Below are positions 1-5,785 of a DNA stretch of 5,892 bases, one piece after another. Both the position numbers and the translations under genes were made by a program. Within the stretch, counting starts at the first letter, position 1. Every line of letters starts with the position of its first letter. Location: the NCBI GenBank assembly GCA_025363375.1, contig JANYDZ010000485.1, positions 1 to 5,892 of the forward strand, in the 5' to 3' direction. This DNA comes from Hyphomicrobiales bacterium (lineage in GTDB: Bacteria; Pseudomonadota; Alphaproteobacteria; Rhizobiales; Beijerinckiaceae). Below the pieces are notes generated by a model. The model saw nothing but the letters and a program-made list of their open reading frames with translations, was not told the DNA's origin and searched no databases.

Positions 1-1
1 C

Positions 2-586
2 GGCAGCGCGCTCGACGCGACCGCTTCGTGCCGGGAAATCTACCATGAAGTGGCCCGGGAGGACGGCTGGACGCCGACTTCCGAGCATCTGGGCTATCTC
101 ATCCACACCAGCGTGATGGACACCGACGCGGAAGCCTTCGAGATGGGCAAACATCATTACGGCGGCGCCTCCGCCATCGGCGGCAATCGCGCTGTGCCGT
201 CTGCCTTGTCGCAAGGCACCGGGTCCGCGGGCGTGGCGACCGGCGGTCCGCACCCCGAATGGGCGGCGCCGCCCGGCTACATGTCGAAACTGGCGAAGAC
301 GGGAACCATGGCGAAGGAGCGCCGCGCTTCGGAAGGCACGTATGAAACCGCGGTGCGCGACGGGCTGATCGTCACGGGCGCGCCAAAGACCGTCGTCCAG
401 AAGTTCAAGCATATCATCGACCGCACCGACCCCGGTTATCTCACCTTCTGGGCGCGCGAAGGCGGCAAGCCGCACGACGCGACGATGCGGGGCATCGAAC
501 TGCTCGGCAAGGAAGTCATCCCGCAATTGCGCGAACATGAATCCGCGCTGCTGACCGGCAAGGAGGTCACCCCATGGCCGCGCTGA
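2..586 (+). CDS. Luciferase-like (LLM class) flavin-dependent monooxygenase, C-terminal part
   Basis: The frame is open from base 2 with no start, and gives the last 194 residues. The family is usually about 340-400 residues, so roughly the first half lies outside the window. A GTG at 50 could serve as a start but would give a headless protein, so it is not taken as one. The visible part fits the C-terminal half of the bacterial luciferase-like TIM barrel (PF00296 type): a helix-rich stretch with EAFEMGKHHYGG, a Gly/Ala-rich insertion (TGSAGVATGG), then the family-typical end VTGAPKTVVQKFKHII ... GYLTFWAR, which corresponds to the 'VGTPEtVvekl' segment before the last strand and helices. Such enzymes use reduced FMN (or F420) and O2 to oxygenate small organic molecules in the cytoplasm. 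The flavin and substrate cannot be told from this fragment. The gene overlaps the following hydrolase by 13 bases, so the two are probably co-translated. The family call is fairly sure; the reaction is unknown. Confidence 0.82.
   Translation, partial: GSALDATASCREIYHEVAREDGWTPTSEHLGYLIHTSVMDTDAEAFEMGKHHYGGASAIGGNRAVPSALSQGTGSAGVATGGPHPEWAAPPGYMSKLAKTGTMAKERRASEGTYETAVRDGLIVTGAPKTVVQKFKHIIDRTDPGYLTFWAREGGKPHDATMRGIELLGKEVIPQLREHESALLTGKEVTPWPR
560..566 (+). promoter_or_regulatory. Ribosome binding site for the alpha/beta hydrolase
   Basis: AAGGAGG lies 7 bases before the ATG at 574, inside the last codons of the upstream monooxygenase gene. It is a near-perfect Shine-Dalgarno sequence and fixes the hydrolase start even though the two reading frames overlap. 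Ribosomes finishing the upstream gene would pass directly over it, which suggests translational coupling. Confidence 0.85.
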
Positions 587-1374
587 ACAACGCTCACGCC
601 ACGGCGATGGTTCGCGCCGCCGGGATCGACGTCGAGGTGCGGCGCGGCGGGGCTGGCGCGCCGCTGCTTGTGATCCACGGCGAGATGGGCCTGCCCGGTT
701 GGCTCGACGCCCACGCGCGCCTCGCCGAGAGCTTCGATGTCGTCGCGCCGTCGTTGCCCGGCTACGGCGCCTCGACGCGGCCGGACTGGATCATGGGCGT
801 TCACGATCTCGCCGCCTGGGTCGCCTGGTTCGCCCGCGACCTGAAACTTCAAACGCCGATCGACATCGTCGGCTATTCGCTCGGCGGCTGGGTCGCCGCG
901 GAACTTGCGACTGTCGCGCCGCAATTCATCAACCGCCTCGTGCTCGTGGGACCGATGGGCGTCAAACCGGCGCAAGGCGAAATTTTCGACTATTTCCTTG
1001 AGTCGGGAATGACTGGATTGCGCCGTGGATTTTTCAACCCCGATCAATCCGCGGAATTCGTCAAATATTATGGCCGTGAATTGACGCCGGAGGAGACCGA
1101 TCTCATCGAACAACATCGCGAAATGACCTGCCGGATCGCCTGGAAGCCCTACATGCACAGCCTCACACTGCCGCATCTGTTGCCCGGCGTGCGCACGCCG
1201 ACGCTGATCGTGTGGGGCGCCGAGGACGCGATTGCGCCGCTCGATTGCGGCGTAATCTATCAGCGCGCCATCCCCGGCTCGCGCCTGGCGGCGATCGCCG
1301 GCTGCGGACATATGCCGCAGATGGAGAAGCCGGCGGAATTCGCCGCGTTGGTCCGCGGTTTCCTGAGCGAATGA
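574..1374 (+). CDS. Alpha/beta hydrolase fold protein
   Basis: A 266-residue cytoplasmic hydrolase with no signal peptide, of the usual length for the MhpC-like alpha/beta hydrolases. The oxyanion-hole motif is HG at 35-36 (LLVIHGEMG). The nucleophile elbow GYSLGG gives Ser102. The acid is Asp218 in LIVWGAED, and the base is His246 in GCGHMPQMEKP near the C-terminus. All three members of the triad are present and correctly spaced, so the enzyme should be active. A cap region lies at about 130-200 and contains the AWKPYMH segment seen in relatives. The start at 574 is set by a strong Shine-Dalgarno site. The family includes C-C bond hydrolases of meta-cleavage pathways, esterases, N-formyl and amide hydrolases and haloalkane dehalogenases; Ser rather than Asp as nucleophile argues against a dehalogenase. 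Placed between a flavin monooxygenase and a Mo hydroxylase, it most likely opens or trims an oxidised ring product. The exact substrate is not recognisable. Confidence 0.88.
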   Translation: MAALNNAHATAMVRAAGIDVEVRRGGAGAPLLVIHGEMGLPGWLDAHARLAESFDVVAPSLPGYGASTRPDWIMGVHDLAAWVAWFARDLKLQTPIDIVGYSLGGWVAAELATVAPQFINRLVLVGPMGVKPAQGEIFDYFLESGMTGLRRGFFNPDQSAEFVKYYGRELTPEETDLIEQHREMTCRIAWKPYMHSLTLPHLLPGVRTPTLIVWGAEDAIAPLDCGVIYQRAIPGSRLAAIAGCGHMPQMEKPAEFAALVRGFLSE

Positions 1375-1489
1375 GAAAGGCGCGTAGCGCCGGCTCTTGT
1401 CGGCGCGCGCGGAAAAGGGCACTCTGTTTTCGAACCGCGCGAAGAGCCCGCGCCAATGGCCGGGCCGCGAGCGGCGCATGGGAGGACCA
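1375..1489 (+). other. 115-base intergenic gap before the FAD-subunit gene
   Basis: This is the only sizeable gap inside the five-gene run. It contains an inverted repeat, GCGCCG at 1387-1392 and CGGCGC at 1401-1406 with an 8-base loop, not followed by a T run, so it does not look like an intrinsic terminator. A TTGTCG at 1397-1402 vaguely resembles a -35 box, but no good -10 box follows at the right distance. The frame of the next gene stays open upstream to a GTG at 1397, but the implied extra residues are Arg-rich and unlike the family N-terminus. The gap may hold an internal promoter or mRNA processing site; neither can be shown. Confidence 0.4.
1481..1486 (+). promoter_or_regulatory. Ribosome binding site for the FAD subunit
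   Basis: GGAGGA lies 3 bases before the ATG at 1490. The spacing is short, but the match is strong. It decides against the two in-frame upstream starts, GTG at 1397 and ATG at 1478: the latter sits immediately before this site, with no Shine-Dalgarno sequence of its own. Confidence 0.7.
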
Positions 1490-2362
1490 ATGTCAGAGTT
1501 GAGATACGAGGCGCCGGCGAGCCTGAAGGCCGCCGCGGCGCTTCTGGCGAAGGAAAAAGGCCTCGCGAAGATTCTCGCCGGCGGCACCGACGTCATCGTG
1601 CAGATGGAGACGGACCTGATCGAGCCCGAGTTGCTCGTCGACATCAAAAAAATTGCGGTGTTGCGCAAGATCACCGCCGAGAAGGGCGGCTTTCGCATCG
1701 GCGCCGCGGTCAGCGGCATGGAAATGATGGAGCACGCGGCCCTGTGCAAGTCGTGGCCGGGCGTGCTCGACGGCGTCAAGCTGATAGGCTCCATTCAGGT
1801 CAAGGCGCGCGCCACGGTGGCCGGCAATCTTTGCAACGGCTCGCCCGCCGCCGACAGCGTGCCGCCGATGATCACAGCCGGCGCGGTCGCGCGCATCGTC
1901 GGTCCGAAAAAGACCCGCGAGGTTCCCGTTGAGGAAATTCCCCTGAGCCCCGGCAAGACGAATCTCGCCAAGGGCGAGATCATCGAATCGTTCTTCCTGC
2001 CCAAGCGCCCCAAAAACTCCGGCGACGCCTACGAGCGTTTTACGCCGCGCACGGAAATGGACATCGCCGTCGTCGGCGTCGCCATCAATCTGACGCTTGA
2101 CGCCGACGGCGTTTGCACGGCGGCGCGCGTTTGCCTTGGCGCCGTGGCGCCGACCGTGATTGTGTCGAAGGAATGCGCCGCGGCGCTCGTCGGCACAAAG
2201 GTCGATCAGGCCGCGCTCGACAAGCTTGCCGCCGCCGCCAGCGCCGCTTGCCGCCCCATCGACGACAAGCGCGGCACCATTGAATTTCGCACCAAGGTCG
2301 CCGGCGTCCTCGCGCGCCGCGTGGCCGTCAAGGCGCTCGAACGCGCGAGGCGCATAGCATGA
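1490..2362 (+). CDS. Molybdenum hydroxylase FAD-binding subunit (CoxM-type)
   Basis: A 290-residue protein, the typical size of the medium subunit of three-subunit Mo hydroxylases (CoxM, PF00941 with PF03450). It starts with the family-typical MSELRYEAPASLKAAAALLA. The first FAD-binding loop is AGGTD at 30-34, and the second is TVAGNLCNGSPAAD at 109-122, where most relatives have T-[IV]-G-G-x-[IL] and then xxDPAAD. The GKTNLAKGEIIESFFLP segment at 155-170 matches the conserved strand before the C-terminal domain. The C-terminal FAD-linked domain ends with the usual RGTIEFRTKVAGVLARR. The subunit takes electrons from the Fe-S subunit through FAD and hands them to an acceptor. The start at 1490 fits both the family N-terminus and the Shine-Dalgarno site. 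Its stop codon overlaps the next gene's start (ATGA), which suggests coupled translation and equal subunit supply. The symbol coxM is not assigned because the complex is not a CO dehydrogenase. Confidence 0.93.
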   Translation: MSELRYEAPASLKAAAALLAKEKGLAKILAGGTDVIVQMETDLIEPELLVDIKKIAVLRKITAEKGGFRIGAAVSGMEMMEHAALCKSWPGVLDGVKLIGSIQVKARATVAGNLCNGSPAADSVPPMITAGAVARIVGPKKTREVPVEEIPLSPGKTNLAKGEIIESFFLPKRPKNSGDAYERFTPRTEMDIAVVGVAINLTLDADGVCTAARVCLGAVAPTVIVSKECAAALVGTKVDQAALDKLAAAASAACRPIDDKRGTIEFRTKVAGVLARRVAVKALERARRIA

Positions 2363-2838
2363 GCAAGAAACATCACCTCGCCATGAACGTGAACGGGGAC
2401 GACTACGAGTTCCTGTGCGAAACCCATCAGTCGCTGCTTGACGTGTTGCGCGACGAACTCATGCTCACCGGCACCAAGGAAGGCTGCGCCACCGGCGATT
2501 GCGGCGCCTGTTCGGTGACGCTCGACGGCCGCCTCGCCTGTTCGTGCCTCGTGCTGGCGGTTGAATGCGAGGGCGCGAAAATAGGCACCATCGAGGGCAT
2601 GGCCAGGGGCGATGTGCTGCATCCCCTGCAGCGCAATTTCCTTGAACTTAACGGCCTTCAGTGCGGCATCTGCACGCCCGGCATACTGATCGCCGCGCGG
2701 TCCCTGCTGGAGCGCAACCCCGATCCCAGCGAAACCGAAATCCGCTACTGGCTCGCCGGCAATCTCTGCCGCTGCACCGGCTACGACAAAATCATCAGGT
2801 CGGTCCAGGCCGCCGCGAAAGAAATGAGAGGAGCCTGA
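2359..2838 (+). CDS. Molybdenum hydroxylase [2Fe-2S] subunit (CoxS-type)
   Basis: A 159-residue small subunit of normal length, carrying both [2Fe-2S] clusters. The N-terminal plant-ferredoxin-type domain (about 6-80) has Cys43, Cys48, Cys51 and Cys63 in CxxxxCxxC...C order (GTKEGCATGDCGACSVTLDG). The C-terminal four-helix domain binds the second cluster through Cys102, Cys105, Cys137 and Cys139, in QCGICTPG and NLCRCTGYDKI. All eight ligands are present. Gln101 before Cys102 is the conserved residue next to the molybdopterin cofactor. The usual QCG[FY]CTPG has Ile instead of an aromatic at 104, a mild variation. There is no twin-arginine signal, so the complex should be cytoplasmic, unlike the periplasmic IorAB-type enzymes. 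The start overlaps the FAD-subunit stop codon, and the gene ends 2 bases before the large-subunit start. Confidence 0.96.
   Translation: MSKKHHLAMNVNGDDYEFLCETHQSLLDVLRDELMLTGTKEGCATGDCGACSVTLDGRLACSCLVLAVECEGAKIGTIEGMARGDVLHPLQRNFLELNGLQCGICTPGILIAARSLLERNPDPSETEIRYWLAGNLCRCTGYDKIIRSVQAAAKEMRGA
2827..2833 (+). promoter_or_regulatory. Ribosome binding site for the large subunit
   Basis: AGAGGAG lies 7 bases before the ATG at 2841, within the last codons of the [2Fe-2S] subunit gene. It settles the start of the large subunit: the same frame is open for another 60 codons upstream, but those codons only mirror the small-subunit gene. Confidence 0.8.
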
Positions 2839-2840
2839 TC

Positions 2841-5135
2841 ATGAGCGCCATTCTCGAAAAACCCGGTTTCAATCCGGACCGCAAATACAAGATCATCGGC
2901 ACCTCGCCGGTCAAGCATGACGGATTCGACAAAGTGACGGGCCGCGCGAAATTCGCGGCCGACTTTTTCCTGCCGGGCATGCTGATCGGAAAATTCCTGC
3001 GCTCGCCGCACCCGCACGCCTTCGTCAGGAAGATCGACGTTTCCAGAGCGGAGAAGCTTGCCGGCGTGAAAGCCGTCGTGACGCGCGACGATTTCCCCGA
3101 GTTGAAGCCCGGCACCGGCGGCGGCGATATGAGCCGCATCGCCATGGCGCGCGAGAAAGTTTACTGGGAGGGCCATCCGGTCGCCGCCGTCGCGGCTGTC
3201 AGCGAAACCATCGCCAGGAAGGCGTTGAAGCTCATCAAGGTCGATTACGAAGTGCTGCCGCACGTCATCGACCCGGTCGCGGCGATGGCGCCGAACGCGC
3301 CGATCCTGCACGACTATCTGCGCACCAAGGGGGTCAAGGGCCCGGACGCCGAAAAGAAGACCAATGTCGTCGAGCGTCTCGAACTCTCCGTCGGCGACGC
3401 CGAAGAAGGCTTCAAGGAGGCCGACGTCGTCGTCGAGCACACCTATGACACCAAGCCCATGCATCAAGGCTATATCGAGCCGCAATCCTCCGTCGCCAAT
3501 GTTTCGGAAGACGGTCAGGTGGAATTGTGGTGCTGCACGCAGGCGCCGTGGGTGTACCGCGACCGGCTGACGGAAATCCTCAAGCTCGACTCCGCGAAAA
3601 TACGCATCCAGCAGTCGGAACTCGGCGGCGGCTTTGGCGGCAAGACGACGTTCTACACCGAGCCGGTCGCCATCCTTCTGTCGAAAAAGGCCAAGGCGCC
3701 CGTGAAGATGACGCTCACGCGCGTTGAAGTGATGAAGGCCACCGGGCCGGTTTCGGGCACGCAGACGCGCACGAAAATGGGCTGCAAAAAGGACGGGACC
3801 ATCGTCGCCGCCGATTCCGAGCTGATCTTCCAGACCGGCCCCTATACGGGCTCGGCCTTCACCAACGCTCCGCAGGCGATGTTCACGCGCTACGAATTGA
3901 AGAACGTCAAGACGGTTTCCTACGAGGTCGTTTCGAACCGCCCGAAAGTGTCTTCGTTCCGCGCGCCCTGCGTGCCGCAGGCGGTGTTCGGCGTCGAGGA
4001 CGTCGTCAGCGAACTCGCGAAAAAAATCGGCATGGACCCGATCGACTTCCGTCTGAAGAACGCCATCAAGGAAGGCCATAAAACCATCTATGGCGAGACT
4101 TTCACCAAGATCGGCTTCATCGAGACGCTGGAAGCCGCGAAGGCCTGCGATCACTATAAATCGCCGGTGCCCAAAGGACAGGGGCGCGGCGTCGCCTGCG
4201 GCTTCTGGTTCAACCGCGGCGGCGAGACGACGGGCACCGTCAACCTTGCGCCCGACGGCACGGTGAACATTATCCTGGGCACGGCGGATGTCGCGGGTTC
4301 GCGCATGTCCATGTCGATGATGGCGGCCGAGGAGTTCGGCATTCCCGTCGACCGCGTGCGCTCGATCCTCGCCGACACGCATTCGCTCGGCTACAACCGG
4401 GTGACCGCCGGTAGCCGCACGACATTCTCAAGCGGCATGATCGTCGTCGACGCCACGCGCAAGATCATCGCCGAGTTGACGCGCCGCGCCGCGAAAATCT
4501 GGGGCGTGCCGGAGGACGGCGTGATTTTCGAGGACGGCCATTGCCGTCCCGCCAGCTCCAACGTCGGCAATTTCGAGCCGCTGTCGATGAAGGACATCGC
4601 GTCGAAAACCACCTACACGATGGGCGCGATCTCGGGTCATTCGGAAATGAACGTCACCGGCGCGGGCCCGGGCTTTGGCCTGCACATCGTCGATGTCAAA
4701 GTCGACCGCGAGACCGGCCTCACGCAGATCATGCGCTACACCGTGGTGGAGGACGCCGGCAAGGCGATCTCGCCGATGCAGGTCGAGGGCCAGTATCAGG
4801 GCGGCGCCGTGCAGGGCATCGGCTGGGCGTTGAACGAGGAATATATTTACGGGGCCGACGGCAAATTGCAGAACGCCGGCTTCCTCGATTACCGCATGCC
4901 CGTGGCGTCCGACGTGCCGATGATCGACACGGTCATCGTCGAGGTGCCGAACCCCAAACATCCCTTTGGCCTGCGCGGCGTCGGCGAAGTGCCTGTCACC
5001 CCGACCATGGCGGCGGTGGGCAACGCGATTGGCGAATGCATCGGGATACGTCCGCGCTCGCTGCCGATGACGCCGCCAAAGGTGCTGAAGCTGATCGAGG
5101 AAGCTGAGGCGAAGGGCCTTTTGCCGAAGCATTGA
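2841..5135 (+). CDS. Molybdenum hydroxylase molybdopterin-binding large subunit (xanthine dehydrogenase family, CoxL-type)
   Basis: A 764-residue catalytic subunit of normal family length. The a/b hammerhead domain spans about 27-140 (DKVTGRAKFAADFFLPGML, LRSPHPHA). The Mo-cofactor domains follow: LGGGFGGK at 261-268, the active-site loop SSFRAPCVPQ at 371-380, GSRTTFSSG at about 524-532, QGGAVQGIGWAL at 653-664, and GVGEVPVTP near the end. By alignment to bovine xanthine oxidase, Gln234 (CCTQAPW), Arg374 and Glu716 match catalytic Gln767, Arg880 and Glu1261. The xanthine-binding Glu802 position is Thr269, so xanthine is an unlikely substrate. The Cu-binding Cys of form I CO dehydrogenase (AYRCSFR) is absent. 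Cys377 replaces a Gly usual in this loop, and the common GQG segment reads DVAGSRMSM (483-491). The enzyme would hydroxylate a carbon with water, probably using a molybdopterin cytosine dinucleotide cofactor (the rule for bacterial three-subunit enzymes). It has no Tat signal. No maturation gene (XdhC/CoxF-like) lies in the window. Confidence 0.95.
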   Translation: MSAILEKPGFNPDRKYKIIGTSPVKHDGFDKVTGRAKFAADFFLPGMLIGKFLRSPHPHAFVRKIDVSRAEKLAGVKAVVTRDDFPELKPGTGGGDMSRIAMAREKVYWEGHPVAAVAAVSETIARKALKLIKVDYEVLPHVIDPVAAMAPNAPILHDYLRTKGVKGPDAEKKTNVVERLELSVGDAEEGFKEADVVVEHTYDTKPMHQGYIEPQSSVANVSEDGQVELWCCTQAPWVYRDRLTEILKLDSAKIRIQQSELGGGFGGKTTFYTEPVAILLSKKAKAPVKMTLTRVEVMKATGPVSGTQTRTKMGCKKDGTIVAADSELIFQTGPYTGSAFTNAPQAMFTRYELKNVKTVSYEVVSNRPKVSSFRAPCVPQAVFGVEDVVSELAKKIGMDPIDFRLKNAIKEGHKTIYGETFTKIGFIETLEAAKACDHYKSPVPKGQGRGVACGFWFNRGGETTGTVNLAPDGTVNIILGTADVAGSRMSMSMMAAEEFGIPVDRVRSILADTHSLGYNRVTAGSRTTFSSGMIVVDATRKIIAELTRRAAKIWGVPEDGVIFEDGHCRPASSNVGNFEPLSMKDIASKTTYTMGAISGHSEMNVTGAGPGFGLHIVDVKVDRETGLTQIMRYTVVEDAGKAISPMQVEGQYQGGAVQGIGWALNEEYIYGADGKLQNAGFLDYRMPVASDVPMIDTVIVEVPNPKHPFGLRGVGEVPVTPTMAAVGNAIGECIGIRPRSLPMTPPKVLKLIEEAEAKGLLPKH

Positions 5136-5159
5136 GGCGTGCGGAATGGCGCCGTGAGC

Positions 5160-5190
5160 GGGCTGCGGAGGCGATTCCGCGGCCCTTTTT
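5160..5190 (+). terminator. Intrinsic terminator of the Mo hydroxylase operon
   Basis: The left arm GGGCTGCGGA (5160-5169) pairs with TCCGCGGCCC (5176-5185) over 10 pairs with a single G-T wobble. The T run 5186-5190 follows at once. The 6-base loop GGCGAT can close by one more wobble pair, leaving a GCGA tetraloop of the stable GNRA class. The hairpin sits 24 bases after the large-subunit stop codon. It should end transcription of the five-gene run and separates it from the genes to the right. Confidence 0.85.
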
Positions 5191-5374
5191 GCGCCTGTCG
5201 GAATGGCGTTCGCGCCGCGAAGCCGCGGCGGCGCGGCCGGGCGCGATGAAATTGACGCGGATCGAGCCGCGTCGCATCGCTTTTTGATAGATATCCAGCG
5301 TTGCGTCGCGCCGCTCGGTCACTTCGCCTGGGCTGACGACGTTTTGCTTTAAGCGCAAGACAACGCGAGGGCTC
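5191..5374. other. Intergenic stretch between terminator and small + strand gene
   Basis: No gene can be firmly placed here. A G/C-only inverted repeat lies at 5212-5218 and 5228-5234 (GCGCCGC / GCGGCGC, 9-base loop) without a T run. A TTGACG at 5252-5257 resembles a -35 box, but no convincing -10 box is seen 16-18 bases downstream, so no promoter is called for the gene at 5375. On the - strand, bases 5424 to about 5200 read as a coding-like segment (see findings) with no stop until 4996, deep inside the large-subunit gene. Confidence 0.4.
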
Positions 5375-5785
5375 ATGTCCGGAAACGTCCAATCGTCAAA
5401 ATCCTGGCGGATGCGCCGCGTCACGCTTGAGCCGGCGCGGCAAATTGACGTCGCTCACGCCGGCGACGAGCATGGTTACGAATTCACCGCGCCGCTCGAT
5501 GCGAATTCGCACATCAGCGTCGAGGGCTGGCGCAGGGAACGGGCGTTGTGCTTCGTCCATCGCACGCGCAGGGGCGTGACCATGCAACGCGGCGTTTTGA
5601 TCCAACGCGCGGGCGGCGCGAACGGCGCGACCTGGATGTTCGACTACGACCCCGCGAGCGAAGGCGACGAGGAAGCGGGCCGGCGCTTCGGCGCCCACGC
5701 CTTCACGCCCGGCGAATATGTTTCCGTGCGCGAGCCCAATGGCGACGTCCGCACTTACAAGGTCGCTTCGGTCGCTCCAGCCTGA
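5375..5785 (+). CDS. Hypothetical protein, 136 residues, unrecognised
   Basis: This frame has strong G/C preference at third positions throughout, especially after 5411, which supports a real gene. The protein is soluble, with no signal peptide, membrane segment or cysteine-rich motif (its only Cys is in the RERALCFVHR segment). The N-terminal third is basic (SWRMRRVTLEPARQ). The middle reads like alternating beta strands (ISVEGWRRERALCFVHR, VTMQRGVLIQRAGG, TWMFDYDP). The C-terminal part has RRFGAHAFTPGEYVSV followed by DVRTYKVASV, again strand-like, so a small all-beta domain is plausible. The start at 5375 is weakly supported by GAGGG 3 bases upstream. An in-frame ATG at 5411 would give 124 residues and begin MRRVTLEPARQ, and may be the true start. 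The gene is separated from the Mo hydroxylase operon by the terminator, so a shared role should not be assumed. Its end overlaps the stop of the - strand gene by 31 bases. No function is proposed. Confidence 0.68.
   Translation: MSGNVQSSKSWRMRRVTLEPARQIDVAHAGDEHGYEFTAPLDANSHISVEGWRRERALCFVHRTRRGVTMQRGVLIQRAGGANGATWMFDYDPASEGDEEAGRRFGAHAFTPGEYVSVREPNGDVRTYKVASVAPA

Noticed and set aside
1397..1489. N-terminal extension of the FAD subunit from GTG at 1397
   Set aside because: The extra 31 residues are Arg-rich and unlike the family N-terminus; ATG at 1490 has a strong Shine-Dalgarno site and matches the family start.
1371..1502. 43-residue frame starting ATGA over the hydrolase stop codon and ending inside the FAD-subunit gene
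   Set aside because: The product is mostly Arg, Ala and Ser with no strand or helix pattern, and has no proper Shine-Dalgarno site; coupling overlap alone is not enough.
436..1794. 452-residue open frame on the - strand
   Set aside because: It lies opposite the hydrolase and FAD-subunit genes, which have clear motifs; the text is Arg/His/Ala-rich without a domain, typical of a shadow frame in GC-rich DNA.
2661..2840. N-terminal extension of the large subunit by 60 codons
   Set aside because: The extension overlaps the [2Fe-2S] subunit's cluster-binding region and is His/Arg-rich out-of-frame text; ATG at 2841 has a good ribosome binding site.
2781..4382. 533-residue open frame on the - strand
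   Set aside because: It lies opposite the large-subunit gene and is rich in Arg, Asp, Gly and His with no recognisable motif; a GC-driven shadow.
4428..5132. 234-residue open frame on the - strand
   Set aside because: It lies opposite conserved Mo-cofactor motifs of the large subunit; no family features and no ribosome binding site.
2359..5135. Identity as aerobic CO dehydrogenase (coxSL)
   Set aside because: Subunit order and architecture match, but the large subunit lacks the AYRCSFR Cys motif that binds copper in form I enzymes, and its loop is FRAPC, not form II AYRGAGR.
5252..5294. Possible promoter for the gene at 5375 (TTGACG plus GATAGATAT)
   Set aside because: The distance between the two elements is about 28 bases, far from the 16-18 needed; no other good pair was found.
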